DNA of 64,000 nucleotides from Xanthobacteraceae bacterium (lineage in GTDB: Bacteria > Pseudomonadota > Alphaproteobacteria > Rhizobiales > Xanthobacteraceae), in contig JAQGJU010000086.1 in the NCBI GenBank assembly GCA_028290465.1, positions 1-64,000 of the forward strand, in the 5' to 3' direction. A program made the position numbers and the translations under genes. Below are positions 34,351 through 41,997 of the stretch, piece by piece (positions within the stretch are counted from its first letter, which is position 1; the number at the start of each line of letters is the position of its first letter). The notes beneath the pieces are model-generated. The model searched no databases, was not told where the DNA came from, and worked only from the letters and a program-made list of their open reading frames with translations.

Positions 34351-35310
34351 TCATTCACCCAAAACTTTGCGCACGAGATCAACGGTGTTTTTCGCACCGA
34401 GTTTCTTCAGCAGATTGGCCCGGTGGAAATCCATGGTCCGCGGGCTGATGCCGAGCGCACGGCCGGCCTCCTTGCTGGAGGCGCCGCGAACGATTTGAAC
34501 GAGCGCAACACGTTCCCGGGGCGTTAACGTCTCATGGCCCGGAAATGATTGGGACAGGATGTCCAGCGCGCGGTTGAGTCGATTGATTTCCCGCTTGGCT
34601 TCTTTGAGCTCCGGCGTTTCCAGAAATTCCCAATCGCCTTTCCGCCGCACGATGGAGCACTGATGAGCACGGGCGACATCCAGCATGTCGACGGTCCGGC
34701 TGGCGTGCAGCGAATAGGTACAGAGCGCAATCATTTTCTGACCGGCAAGAGACCGATCGAGTTCTTCCTCGTACTCGCAAAACTCCTTCCAATGGTTAGT
34801 TCCGATCCAGAACGCGTTTCCGCTGATTCGCGCTCCGTCATAGCCCTTGGCCAGAGCCCCGCGGAGCTTCTCGGCCCAGCCGCCGGTGATCCGCTGCAGG
34901 TCGAATTCGCCCCCATTGAGATACCAGTCCTTGCCCGCGAGCAGTTCGATCTGCCCGGCGGCCAGATAGTCCTCAAAACCAGGAATAGCGCGGCGTAATG
35001 CGCCCAATGCCTCCTGACGGGTGATCGGATTGGCGACAGCCCATACGCAAAATTCGTTGTTGTCCAATCCAGCCTTGAAATACCGAACGGCGGTGTCGAG
35101 CAAATCCTCCTTGGTGTCGTAGAAAATGCACAGATGCGATCCCCATGGCATATCGCTGATGATGCGAATACCCGTCTGGCGTCTCGAGGAATTCAATTCC
35201 GACGGATCGGCTTGCACTCTGGCAATGTGGGGCTTGGCAATTTGGGATGTGGCAGTTTGGGGCTTGGCCGCCTTACCGAGGCGATCCAGGGTTGGGCTGC
35301 GGGGGGTCAT
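34351..35310 (-). CDS. MEDS-domain LuxR-type transcriptional regulator (DcmR-like)
   Basis: 319 residues. A MEDS sensory domain (about 50-215), with HLCIFYDTKEDLLDTAVRYF and the ISGNAFWIG segment, then a linker helix and a C-terminal LuxR-type helix-turn-helix (LTPRERVALVQIVRGASSKE, and SPRTMDFHRANLLKKLG). MEDS proteins include DcmR, a regulator of dichloromethane use in methylotrophs. The N-terminal 45 residues hold a short repeated segment, AKPQTATSQI and AKPHIARVQA, encoded by a 30-base DNA repeat. It is convergent with the amidohydrolase and divergent from nothing obvious, so its target is unknown. Ribosome site weak; an inner start is possible. Confidence 0.85.
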   Translation of the reverse strand: MTPRSPTLDRLGKAAKPQTATSQIAKPHIARVQADPSELNSSRRQTGIRIISDMPWGSHLCIFYDTKEDLLDTAVRYFKAGLDNNEFCVWAVANPITRQEALGALRRAIPGFEDYLAAGQIELLAGKDWYLNGGEFDLQRITGGWAEKLRGALAKGYDGARISGNAFWIGTNHWKEFCEYEEELDRSLAGQKMIALCTYSLHASRTVDMLDVARAHQCSIVRRKGDWEFLETPELKEAKREINRLNRALDILSQSFPGHETLTPRERVALVQIVRGASSKEAGRALGISPRTMDFHRANLLKKLGAKNTVDLVRKVLGE

Positions 35311-35502
35311 GGATCTGCCCTCTATCGAGCGTGTCCGGCGTGCCGCAAGCGGCCGCCATGGAAACTGCTGCCCTAAGGCTAGGCCGTCCGGTTATGGAGG
35401 ACAATGCCAAACTAAGGATGGCGCGCTGCCGCCACAGGCGCCGAGCGCCCCCCGACTTCCGGATCGCGTCCTTCGCGCGCCACCGGGCGCCTTCCAACGG
35501 CG

Positions 35503-35724
35503 TCAATTTTCCGCCCATGGAATCGGCAGCCGGGCGATCTCATCGCCATCTGAATCACTTACCGAAACCCAACCGCCGTACCAGGCGCCATCTCGCGACA
35601 ATTCCTTGGCGAGTTGTATCGCATGTGCTTCCGCCGCCGAGGGGTCAGGGAATGCGTCCTCGTCGACGTGCGTGAAGGCAGCCCCATCCGAAACCCGGAA
35701 GCGATAACGTTCCAAAATGCTCAA
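35503..35724 (-). CDS. DUF6894-type small protein
   Basis: 73 residues. The pattern YRFRVSDGAAF...D..A.AHAIQLAKELSRDG.W....VSVSDSDGDEIARLPI matches the small DUF6894 proteins common in Bradyrhizobium and relatives; function unknown. The frame opens with a TTG (MSILERYRFRV) and no strong ribosome site is seen, so the start is uncertain by a few codons. It stands alone on the minus strand between the MEDS-LuxR and FAD monooxygenase genes. Confidence 0.75.
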   Translation of the reverse strand: MSILERYRFRVSDGAAFTHVDEDAFPDPSAAEAHAIQLAKELSRDGAWYGGWVSVSDSDGDEIARLPIPWAEN

Positions 35725-35859
35725 TGTCCTGTGTGTGCCGCCATGGCATCTACGACAGGCTTGAACCGGAAATAACTGGTAGGATTGCCAGTACGCCCGC
35801 GCATCTCGCGACGGAGCAAGGCTGCGACCGCTACGGGATTACGTTCGACGTCATCCGCA

Positions 35860-37080
35860 TCAATGATGCAGAAAATCCATCAGCGCGGTTTCAGCCAGCA
35901 CCGCCTGCGGGATCGAATGCTGGGCCGATAGCGCCTGCTCCTCGGCGGTCTGTTGCGCCTGTAAGTAAGCGCCGAGCCGCCGCGCGTATTGGATGATCTG
36001 CCGCCCGACCGGCAGCCGTTCGGCTTCGAAGCGCAACAGCCCGCTCTCGACATCGCCCGCCTGCTCGAGCGCTGCCGCCAGCGCCGCCGCGTCGTCGGCC
36101 GCCTTGGTGACGCCGGCCCCGACATGCGGACGCGCGACGAACGCCGCGTCGCCGATGATCGCGACCCGGCCGAACGCCATCTTGGGCGTCTCCAAATCGT
36201 AGATCGGTTGCAGGACCAGTTCGTCCATCAAGCGCACGACTTCGCGAAACTGCGGCGCCAGCAGGCGTTCGGCCGCGTCGCGGATTTCCGCAATCTTCTC
36301 CGGCCGGATCAGCGGCGGCGGAATCGAGATCGTATGCGTGACGCCCTTGGCGTCGGTCAGCAGATCCTTGAGTTGCGTATGCTCGTCGGCCGGCCGGTAC
36401 CAGATCACGTTGTAACGCCGATGGCCGGGCCGCAGATCGTTGTCCGGCCCGGCGACCGGATAGCCGAGGAATTGTTCGCCGGGCGGCAGGCCGAACGTCA
36501 TGGTGCCGAAAACGTCGCGGCGCGTGCCGGGCGACATCGCATCCTCATTGACCAGCGAGCGCCACGCCACATAGCCGGCATAGAGCGGCATCAAGTCCGG
36601 CAGAAATTGCGCCCGCACATTCGACCGGATGCCGTCGGCGCCGACCAGCAGATCTGCCGTTTCGGTACCGCCGTCGGCAAAACTCGCCGTCACGCCATGC
36701 GCGTCCTGCGTGAAACTCTGGAACGCCCTGCCCCGATGGTAGTGCGACGGCGGAAAGCCGTCGCGCAGCATCCGGTAGGCCCGCTCCCACGAGGTCAGCA
36801 CCTGTGGGCAGTCCATCTCGACCACCAGATCGCCCTTGGCGTCAATGATCTTTCGCATGGTGATATGAACACCGAGACCGGTCGGATCGAGACCGACGCC
36901 GCGCAGCTTTTCGATCAGTTCGGGCTGCGCCACGATGCCGGCGCCGCGGCCAGACAATTCGCTGGCGACCCGCTCATAGACATCGACCTGCCAGCCGGCG
37001 CGCCGCAACATCAGGCCGGCCAGCAGGCCGCTCATCGAGCCGCCAATCACAATGGCGCGTTTGCGCGCGGTTCCAGGCAA
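35860..37080 (-). CDS. FAD-dependent aromatic-ring monooxygenase
   Basis: 406 residues. FAD site AIVIGGSMSGLLAGLMLRR (10-28), DG motif LLVGADGIRSNVR, and the second FAD motif VAIIGDAAFVARPHVGAG. The FPPSHYHRG segment and the overall form resemble 2,6-dihydroxypyridine 3-monooxygenase and related group A flavin hydroxylases. It likely hydroxylates an aromatic or N-heteroaromatic ring using NAD(P)H. The start is TTG (MPGTARKRAIVIGG) with GGGAGG upstream. It is divergent from a cupin gene 70 bases away. If the Liv systems import heterocyclic acids, it would fit their breakdown; this is inference. Confidence 0.87.
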   Translation of the reverse strand: MPGTARKRAIVIGGSMSGLLAGLMLRRAGWQVDVYERVASELSGRGAGIVAQPELIEKLRGVGLDPTGLGVHITMRKIIDAKGDLVVEMDCPQVLTSWERAYRMLRDGFPPSHYHRGRAFQSFTQDAHGVTASFADGGTETADLLVGADGIRSNVRAQFLPDLMPLYAGYVAWRSLVNEDAMSPGTRRDVFGTMTFGLPPGEQFLGYPVAGPDNDLRPGHRRYNVIWYRPADEHTQLKDLLTDAKGVTHTISIPPPLIRPEKIAEIRDAAERLLAPQFREVVRLMDELVLQPIYDLETPKMAFGRVAIIGDAAFVARPHVGAGVTKAADDAAALAAALEQAGDVESGLLRFEAERLPVGRQIIQYARRLGAYLQAQQTAEEQALSAQHSIPQAVLAETALMDFLHH

Positions 37081-37150
37081 CGGCAGGCCTCCCTTTTGGC
37101 GATCGATTTTCTTATGCTATATATCGCCGTAACGAAGATTGGAGGAAGCC

Positions 37151-37594
37151 ATGGCGCTGACAATGTTGGATAAGCAAGCGGTAAACGCCCAGAAGTCCCC
37201 ATGGACGCCGGAACTCACCGCCGAATTCGAGCGCGAGGCCAAGAATCCGAACCCGTGCGTCGGATCGACGCTGCTGTCGGAAACCGACAAAGTCCGGGTC
37301 TGGATGATCAACCTGCAGCCCGGCGAGCGGATCGGCTTCCACCGTCACGTCCTGAATTACTTCTGGACCTCGGTGAATGGCGGCCATGGCCGCCAGCACG
37401 TCCATGACGGCACCACGGTCGAATATACCTATGTGCCCGGCGAGACCCGGCACGAGGTCTATGGAGCCGGCGAATTCAAGGTCCATGACCTGACCAACCT
37501 TGGCGACAAGGAAATGATCTTCATGACCATCGAGTTCAAGGACAGCGCCAACAAGCCGATGGCCCTGCCGGCGGACGTACGCAAAGTCGCCTGA
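37151..37594 (+). CDS. Small single-domain cupin protein
   Basis: 147 residues with a cupin barrel: motif 1 residues in GERIGFHRHVLNYFW and NGGHGRQHVHD, motif 2 around GETRHEVYGAGEF. His residues at the usual metal positions suggest a metal-bound fold. The first 30 residues are a linker with no signal. The ATG has GGAGGAAGCC directly upstream; an earlier in-frame start at 37139 is less likely. It is divergent from the FAD monooxygenase, so the two may be co-regulated. Function could be a dioxygenase, isomerase or ligand sensor; it is not clear. Confidence 0.83.
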   Translation: MALTMLDKQAVNAQKSPWTPELTAEFEREAKNPNPCVGSTLLSETDKVRVWMINLQPGERIGFHRHVLNYFWTSVNGGHGRQHVHDGTTVEYTYVPGETRHEVYGAGEFKVHDLTNLGDKEMIFMTIEFKDSANKPMALPADVRKVA

Positions 37595-37901
37595 CAGTTT
37601 GGCAGCGAAGCCGCCGCTTGCCCACGCGGCGCTGTGAAGCCAACGGGCCGGCTTGACAAGGCCCGGCGTGGCGCCACATTGATGGCCACGCCGGAATAAC
37701 GGCACGAATAAGAAAGCGCTCGTTTGAAGCGCTCACAAAAAACAGACCGGAACTAAATTCCGGCATTCAGGGATTGGGAACGGCTGCGAGGGGATGGCGA
37801 TGCCGCATTTTGTCGATCGGAAATCAACGCCGCCGCGTGCCGCAAGGCGCGCGCGGTGACCATGCCGGCACCCCGGCTGTAACCCTCCGATCGAGGCAGG
37901 C
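37595..37901. other. 307-base gene-free stretch before the second Liv operon
   Basis: No convincing coding sequence is seen. It holds a run of small features: two AGCGCTC copies near 37720, a short A-rich tract (CACAAAAAACAGA), and a 6-base-pair hairpin CCGGAA-ctaaa-TTCCGG (37747-37763). The promoter of the Liv operon that starts at 37902 must lie here; I cannot fix its boxes. The lower GC content of 37690-37780 relative to its surroundings fits a regulatory region. Confidence 0.5.
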
Positions 37902-38777
37902 ATGGACATTTCCTACGACCTCTTCATCAATGCCGTGATCGCGGGCCTGCTGCTCGGCGGCTTCTATGCCGCGGTGACGATCGGCGTTTCGATCTCGTTC
38001 GGCATTCTCGACATCGTCAACATCGCCCATCCGGCGTTCATCATTCTCGGCTCGTATATCGCCTACATTCTCAACACGACGTTCGGCCTCGATCCGATCC
38101 TGGCCAGCCTCATCGTGTTGCCGCTCTTCTACGCGCTCGGCAGCGCGATCTATCAGGTCTACTATCAATCGTTCGAACGGCGCGGACAGGAAGCCTTGCG
38201 CGGCCTCGCGTTCTTCTTCGGCCTGCTGTTCATCACCGAAGTGCTGCTGATCCTGGTGTTCGGCGTCGACTATCGCTACGTCGAAGCCGCCTATATCGGC
38301 CCGAGCCTGCGCCTCGGCGTGATGGACTTCCCGCTGCGCATGCTGGTGCCGTGCCTGGTATCGCTGGCATTGTTCGGCGCGCTGCACGTCTATCTATCGC
38401 GGACCTTCATCGGCCGCGCCATAGCGGCGGTGTCGCAGGATCAACTCGCCCTGCAACTGATGGCCGCCGATCCGATCCGCATCAAGCGCATCGCCTTCGC
38501 GATGTCGATCGCCACCGCGTCGATCGCCGGCGCACTGCTGATCGTCATTCAGCCAATCGAGCCTTCCGTCGGTCGCGAATATATCGGCCGGGTGTTCGCG
38601 ATCTGCGTGCTCGGCGGGCTCGGCAGCCTGCCCGGCACTCTGGTCGCCGCCATGCTGCTCGGCCTGTTCGAAAGCTTCACCTCGACCTTCTATGGCCCGT
38701 CCTGGGCCCCGGCCGTGTCGTTCGGCTTCCTCCTGCTAACGCTGGCGTTCCGTCCGGCGGGATTGTTTGGACGGTAG
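37902..38777 (+). CDS. livH: Liv-type ABC transporter permease (second LivH)
   Basis: 291 residues, about eight membrane spans, with the LivH stretch VSISFGILDIVNIAHPAFII and ends in FRPAGLFGR, a usual LivH C-terminus. It forms the channel of the second Liv system with the LivM at 38781. No binding-protein gene precedes it; the probable partner is the protein at 41998 on the minus strand. The start is 3 bases from the LivM start on the other side (38777/38781). It is clearly diverged from the first LivH, so the two systems carry different substrates. Confidence 0.9.
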   Translation: MDISYDLFINAVIAGLLLGGFYAAVTIGVSISFGILDIVNIAHPAFIILGSYIAYILNTTFGLDPILASLIVLPLFYALGSAIYQVYYQSFERRGQEALRGLAFFFGLLFITEVLLILVFGVDYRYVEAAYIGPSLRLGVMDFPLRMLVPCLVSLALFGALHVYLSRTFIGRAIAAVSQDQLALQLMAADPIRIKRIAFAMSIATASIAGALLIVIQPIEPSVGREYIGRVFAICVLGGLGSLPGTLVAAMLLGLFESFTSTFYGPSWAPAVSFGFLLLTLAFRPAGLFGR

Positions 38778-38780
38778 ACC

Positions 38781-39725
38781 GTGAGCACATTCAAATTCTC
38801 ACTCGTCCTGCTCGCGGTCGGCGCCCTCGTGTTCGCCGCCGCCCGCTATGTCGGCAACGACTACGTCTTCTTCGCCGGCTACACGGTGCTGCAATTCATC
38901 GTGCTGGCGACCGCCTGGAACATCCTAGGCGGCTATACCGGCTATGTGAATTTCGGCTCGGCGGCATTCTTCGCGGTCGGCGCCTACACCACCGTGTTCT
39001 TCCACAATCTCTACCCGCTGCCGATCCCGCTGCTGGTGGTCATCGCCGGCATCGTGGCCGGCGTCATCGGCATCGGCATGGGCTATCTGACGCTGCGGCT
39101 GCGCGGCGCGTTCTTCGCCATCGCGACATTGGCGCTCGCCGTCGTGCTGCAGACCTTGGTGGTCAACTGGGATTTTGTCGGCGGCTCACGCGGCGCCTAT
39201 GTGATCCGGCCCGAAAGTGTCCCCATCCTCGGCAACTACATCAACTACCTGTTCCTGGTGATGCTGTTGCTTACCATCATCGCGCTGGTAGTGGCCCGCA
39301 CCATCGAGCGCTCGCAGCTCGGCTACGGCTTCGCGACCATCCGCGACGATGAGCAGGCCGCCGAAGCCTCCGGCGTGCCGACGCTTAAACTCAAGCTGAT
39401 CGCGACCGCGATCTCGGGCGCCTTCATGGGCATGGCCGGCGCGCCGTTCCCCTACTATATCGGCTACCTTGAGCCTTCGTCCGCTTTCGGGCTCGCCTAT
39501 GCGGTGAACTCGATCGCGATGCCGATGATCGGCGGCACCACCAGTTGGATCGGTCCGCTGGTCGGCGCGCTGGTGCTCGGCATCACCCAACAGGTCGCGA
39601 CCGTGACCATCTCTTCCGCCGTCAACCTGCTGATCGTCGGCGTGCTGCTGGTGGTGTTCGTCGTGGTCGCGCCCAACGGCATCGTCGGGCTGATCCAGGA
39701 CCGGCTACGCGCGAGGTCGAAATGA
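38781..39725 (+). CDS. livM: Liv-type ABC transporter permease (second LivM)
   Basis: 314 residues, hydrophobic, with NILGGYTGYVNFGSAAFFAV and the ATPase-facing loop RSQLGYGFATIRDDEQAAEA typical of LivM. The start is GTG just after the LivH stop. It overlaps the next gene (LivG) by four bases. It pairs with LivH of the same operon. Late in the chain a PMIGGTTSWIGPLVGALVLG stretch forms the last spans. Confidence 0.9.
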   Translation: MSTFKFSLVLLAVGALVFAAARYVGNDYVFFAGYTVLQFIVLATAWNILGGYTGYVNFGSAAFFAVGAYTTVFFHNLYPLPIPLLVVIAGIVAGVIGIGMGYLTLRLRGAFFAIATLALAVVLQTLVVNWDFVGGSRGAYVIRPESVPILGNYINYLFLVMLLLTIIALVVARTIERSQLGYGFATIRDDEQAAEASGVPTLKLKLIATAISGAFMGMAGAPFPYYIGYLEPSSAFGLAYAVNSIAMPMIGGTTSWIGPLVGALVLGITQQVATVTISSAVNLLIVGVLLVVFVVVAPNGIVGLIQDRLRARSK

Positions 39726-40456
39726 CGGCGTTGCTCGAAGTCACCGGTGTCGGCAAACGGTTCGGCGGGTTCGTCGCGCTCGACGGCATCAACCTGTCGG
39801 TTCCGGCCGGCGAGCGCATCGGCCTGATCGGCCCGAACGGCTCCGGCAAATCCACTTTGGTCAACTGCATCTGCGGCACGCTGACCAACGAAGTCGGCCA
39901 GGTGACGTTCGACGGCAAACACCTTAATGGCCTGAGCGCGCATGCCCGCACCCATGCCGGCCTTGCCCGCAGCTTTCAGTTGCCGCGGCCGTTCGCCAGC
40001 ATGTCGGTCGCCGACAATCTGCGCGTGCCGCTGATGTTCACCGTCAATGCCCGGCCGGGCACCCATCTGTCGGCCGCGGAACTCGATGCGCGTTGTGCCG
40101 AACTGCTGACGCTGGTGGCGCTCGACCACAAGGCGCACCGGTTCCCGCGCGACCTGACACAGGTCGAGATGCGCAAGCTGGAACTCGCGCGCGCCATGGC
40201 GGCCGATCCGAAGCTGCTGATCGCCGACGAGGCAATGGCCGGCCTGTCGAACTCCGAGGTCACCGACATCGTCGCGCTGCTGATCCGGCTCAACGAGCGC
40301 GGCATCACCATCATCCTGATCGAACACATCATGCGCGCGGTGATGAGTTTCTCGCAGCGGCTGGTCGTGCTGGTCTCGGGCAAGAAGATCGCCGACGGCA
40401 AGCCCGAGGACGTGATCCGCGAGCCGGAAGTCGAGAGGGCGTATCTTGGCCAATAG
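39722..40456 (+). CDS. livG: Liv-type ABC transporter ATPase (second LivG), altered signature loop
   Basis: 244 residues. Walker A GPNGSGKS (37-44) is normal. The signature loop, LSGGQ or LSYGQ in most ABC ATPases, reads LTQVEMRKLELARAMA, without the usual glycine. Walker B reads LLIADEAMAGLS (Asp-Glu kept, Pro to Ala). Switch His in LIEHIMRAVM. From memory a LivG branch with LT...RK.LE and 'DEVMAGL' exists, so this is a subfamily feature and not damage. It overlaps livM and is overlapped by livF. It partners the second LivF. Confidence 0.9.
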   Translation: MTALLEVTGVGKRFGGFVALDGINLSVPAGERIGLIGPNGSGKSTLVNCICGTLTNEVGQVTFDGKHLNGLSAHARTHAGLARSFQLPRPFASMSVADNLRVPLMFTVNARPGTHLSAAELDARCAELLTLVALDHKAHRFPRDLTQVEMRKLELARAMAADPKLLIADEAMAGLSNSEVTDIVALLIRLNERGITIILIEHIMRAVMSFSQRLVVLVSGKKIADGKPEDVIREPEVERAYLGQ

Positions 40457-41177
40457 CATCAGGATCGAAAATATCGATGCGGCCTACGGCGCGGTCCGCG
40501 TGCTGGAGGACGTGTCGCTGACCGCCAGCGACGGCGAGACCGTCGCGCTGCTCGGCACCAACGGCAACGGCAAGAGCACCGTGATGAAGTGCATCATGGG
40601 CATCGTGCGGCCGAGCGCCGGGCGGATCGTCGCCGAGATCGACGGCGTCAGCCATGATCTCATCGGACGCAGCACCGAACAGATCGTCGACCTCGGCATT
40701 GCGCTGGTGCCGGAAGGCCGCCGGCTGTTTCCGCGCCAGACCGTCGAGGAAAATCTGCTGCTCGGCGCGTTCCGGCCGAAAGCCCGCGAACAGATCAAGA
40801 AGAACCTGGCATTCTGCTACGAGGCGTTCCCGCGCCTCGCCGAGCGGCGCTCGCAGCTTGCCGGCTCGATGAGCGGCGGCGAACAGCAGATGCTGGCGCT
40901 GGGCCGCGCCATCATGACGGCGCCGCGCATCCTGCTGATCGACGAGCCGTCGGTCGGCCTCGCACCGGTGCTGGTCAGCCGCACCATCGACAAGATCAAG
41001 GAGCTCAAGGAGGTCTATCAGCTCACCGTGCTGATGGCCGAGCAGAACTTCACGCAGGCGATCCGCATCGCCGACCGCGGCTACGTCATCGTGCACGGCA
41101 AAATCGCGTTCGACGGCCGCTCGGCGGCCGAGTTGAACAACAACGACCTGATCCGGAAGTTTTATCTGGGGCTGTAG
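40446..41177 (+). CDS. livF: Liv-type ABC transporter ATPase (second LivF)
   Basis: 243 residues. Walker A GTNGNGKS (37-44), signature MSGGEQQMLALGRAIM, Walker B ILLIDEPSVGLAP. The start is TTG (MANSIRIENIDAAYG), overlapping the livG stop in the sequence TTGGCCAATAGC, which repeats the arrangement at 32299. It ends with FYLGL. A composite palindromic element follows 43 bases after its stop. Confidence 0.9.
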   Translation: MANSIRIENIDAAYGAVRVLEDVSLTASDGETVALLGTNGNGKSTVMKCIMGIVRPSAGRIVAEIDGVSHDLIGRSTEQIVDLGIALVPEGRRLFPRQTVEENLLLGAFRPKAREQIKKNLAFCYEAFPRLAERRSQLAGSMSGGEQQMLALGRAIMTAPRILLIDEPSVGLAPVLVSRTIDKIKELKEVYQLTVLMAEQNFTQAIRIADRGYVIVHGKIAFDGRSAAELNNNDLIRKFYLGL

Positions 41178-41220
41178 GGCGTCGCCACGACCTTGTACAC
41201 GAACGACGCCGGCACTGCTT

Positions 41221-41329
41221 CACCTCTCCCCTGTGGGGAGAGGTCGGCGCACGAAGTGCGCCGGGTGAGGGGGGATCGACTATCGATAATCGAGATTCCT
41301 AGACCCCCTCTCCCCAACGGGGAGAGGGA
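41221..41329. repeat. Composite palindromic intergenic element, copy 6
   Basis: Left arm CCTCTCCCCT-gt-GGGGAGAGG, then GCGCACgaaGTGCGC, GGGTGAGGGG; a centre with CGACTATCGATAATCGAG; right arm CTCTCCCC-aac-GGGGAGAG. It lies between the convergent livF and VOC genes. Confidence 0.85.
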
Positions 41330-41394
41330 GCGCGCAGCAGTCGCGGCATCTTCAGAATATCAATCGAGCAACAGCAACTAAGGCCGGCCCTAAC

Positions 41395-41871
41395 CTACCC
41401 CGCCTTCTGCTTGAAGAACGACACGCCGGCCTGATAGCGCCGCGCGTCGCTGACGTCCGGCGTCGCACGGCCCTCGGCGCGGCCATCGAACGTGATTTCC
41501 AGCAGCACGCCGCTCGGGTCGTACACGAATATCTGCCACAGCGAGGTGCCGGGCACGATGGCCTCGCGCCAGTCGTCGCCATTGGCCTTGAGCCGCATCA
41601 GGCAATCGTCCCAGCCGACCGCCGTCAGACTGATGTGGTCGATCGCGCCGGTGCCGACCGGCGTCGTGCCGCCCTCGCCAAGCGCCGGCCCGCCCGCATA
41701 AACGTGGACGATGGCCTCGCCGACCGGCGTCGGCACCGCGATCCAGGCACCCGGAAAGCCGAAATCCGGCCGGTGGATCAGCTTAAGGCCGAGCACCTCG
41801 GTATAGAACAGCGTGGTGGCGGTCAGATCGTTGGTTTTGATGGCAACGTGAAACAGGCCGGTGATCAGCAT
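41395..41871 (-). CDS. VOC-family (glyoxalase/dioxygenase-fold) protein
   Basis: 158 residues, one vicinal-oxygen-chelate domain pair: begins MLITGLFHVAIKTNDLTATT and has IDHISLTAVGWDDCL and YDPSGVLLEITFDG near the end, giving candidate metal residues His8, His74 region and Glu in LEITF. Such proteins are lyases, dioxygenases or isomerases of small substrates. It lies on the minus strand between the second Liv operon and the binding protein at 41998, probably as a separate transcript because strong hairpins precede it. Function not assigned. Confidence 0.8.
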   Translation of the reverse strand: MLITGLFHVAIKTNDLTATTLFYTEVLGLKLIHRPDFGFPGAWIAVPTPVGEAIVHVYAGGPALGEGGTTPVGTGAIDHISLTAVGWDDCLMRLKANGDDWREAIVPGTSLWQIFVYDPSGVLLEITFDGRAEGRATPDVSDARRYQAGVSFFKQKAG

Positions 41872-41915
41872 GGCGTCCTCTTCGATGCAGCCGCTAACGA
41901 TAGTCCAAAATGAAA

Positions 41916-41942
41916 ACGCGGCGCGGGATTACCGCGCCGCGT
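41916..41942 (-). terminator. Hairpin downstream of binding-protein gene (distal)
   Basis: ACGCGGCGCGG pairs with CCGCGCCGCGT around a GATTA loop: an 11-base-pair stem. On the minus strand it is followed by TTTTC, so it fits a Rho-independent terminator of the binding-protein gene at 41998-43278, just before the VOC gene. Confidence 0.75.
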
Positions 41943-41958
41943 AGTCTTCCAGTCAACC

Positions 41959-41988
41959 CTTCATGTGGCAACAGCGTGCCACATGAAG
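41959..41988 (-). terminator. Hairpin downstream of binding-protein gene (proximal)
   Basis: CTTCATGTGGCA (41959-41970) pairs with TGCCACATGAAG (41977-41988): a perfect 12-base-pair stem with loop ACAGCG. It starts 9 bases after the binding-protein stop. The second hairpin follows 16 bases on. The pair probably protects the mRNA 3' end and stops transcription. Confidence 0.7.
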
Positions 41989-41997
41989 TACCCGCCA

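Noticed and set aside
35724-35996. Plus-strand ORF of 90 residues at the end of the FAD monooxygenase
   Set aside because: It overlaps the monooxygenase gene antisense and has no ribosome site or family resemblance.
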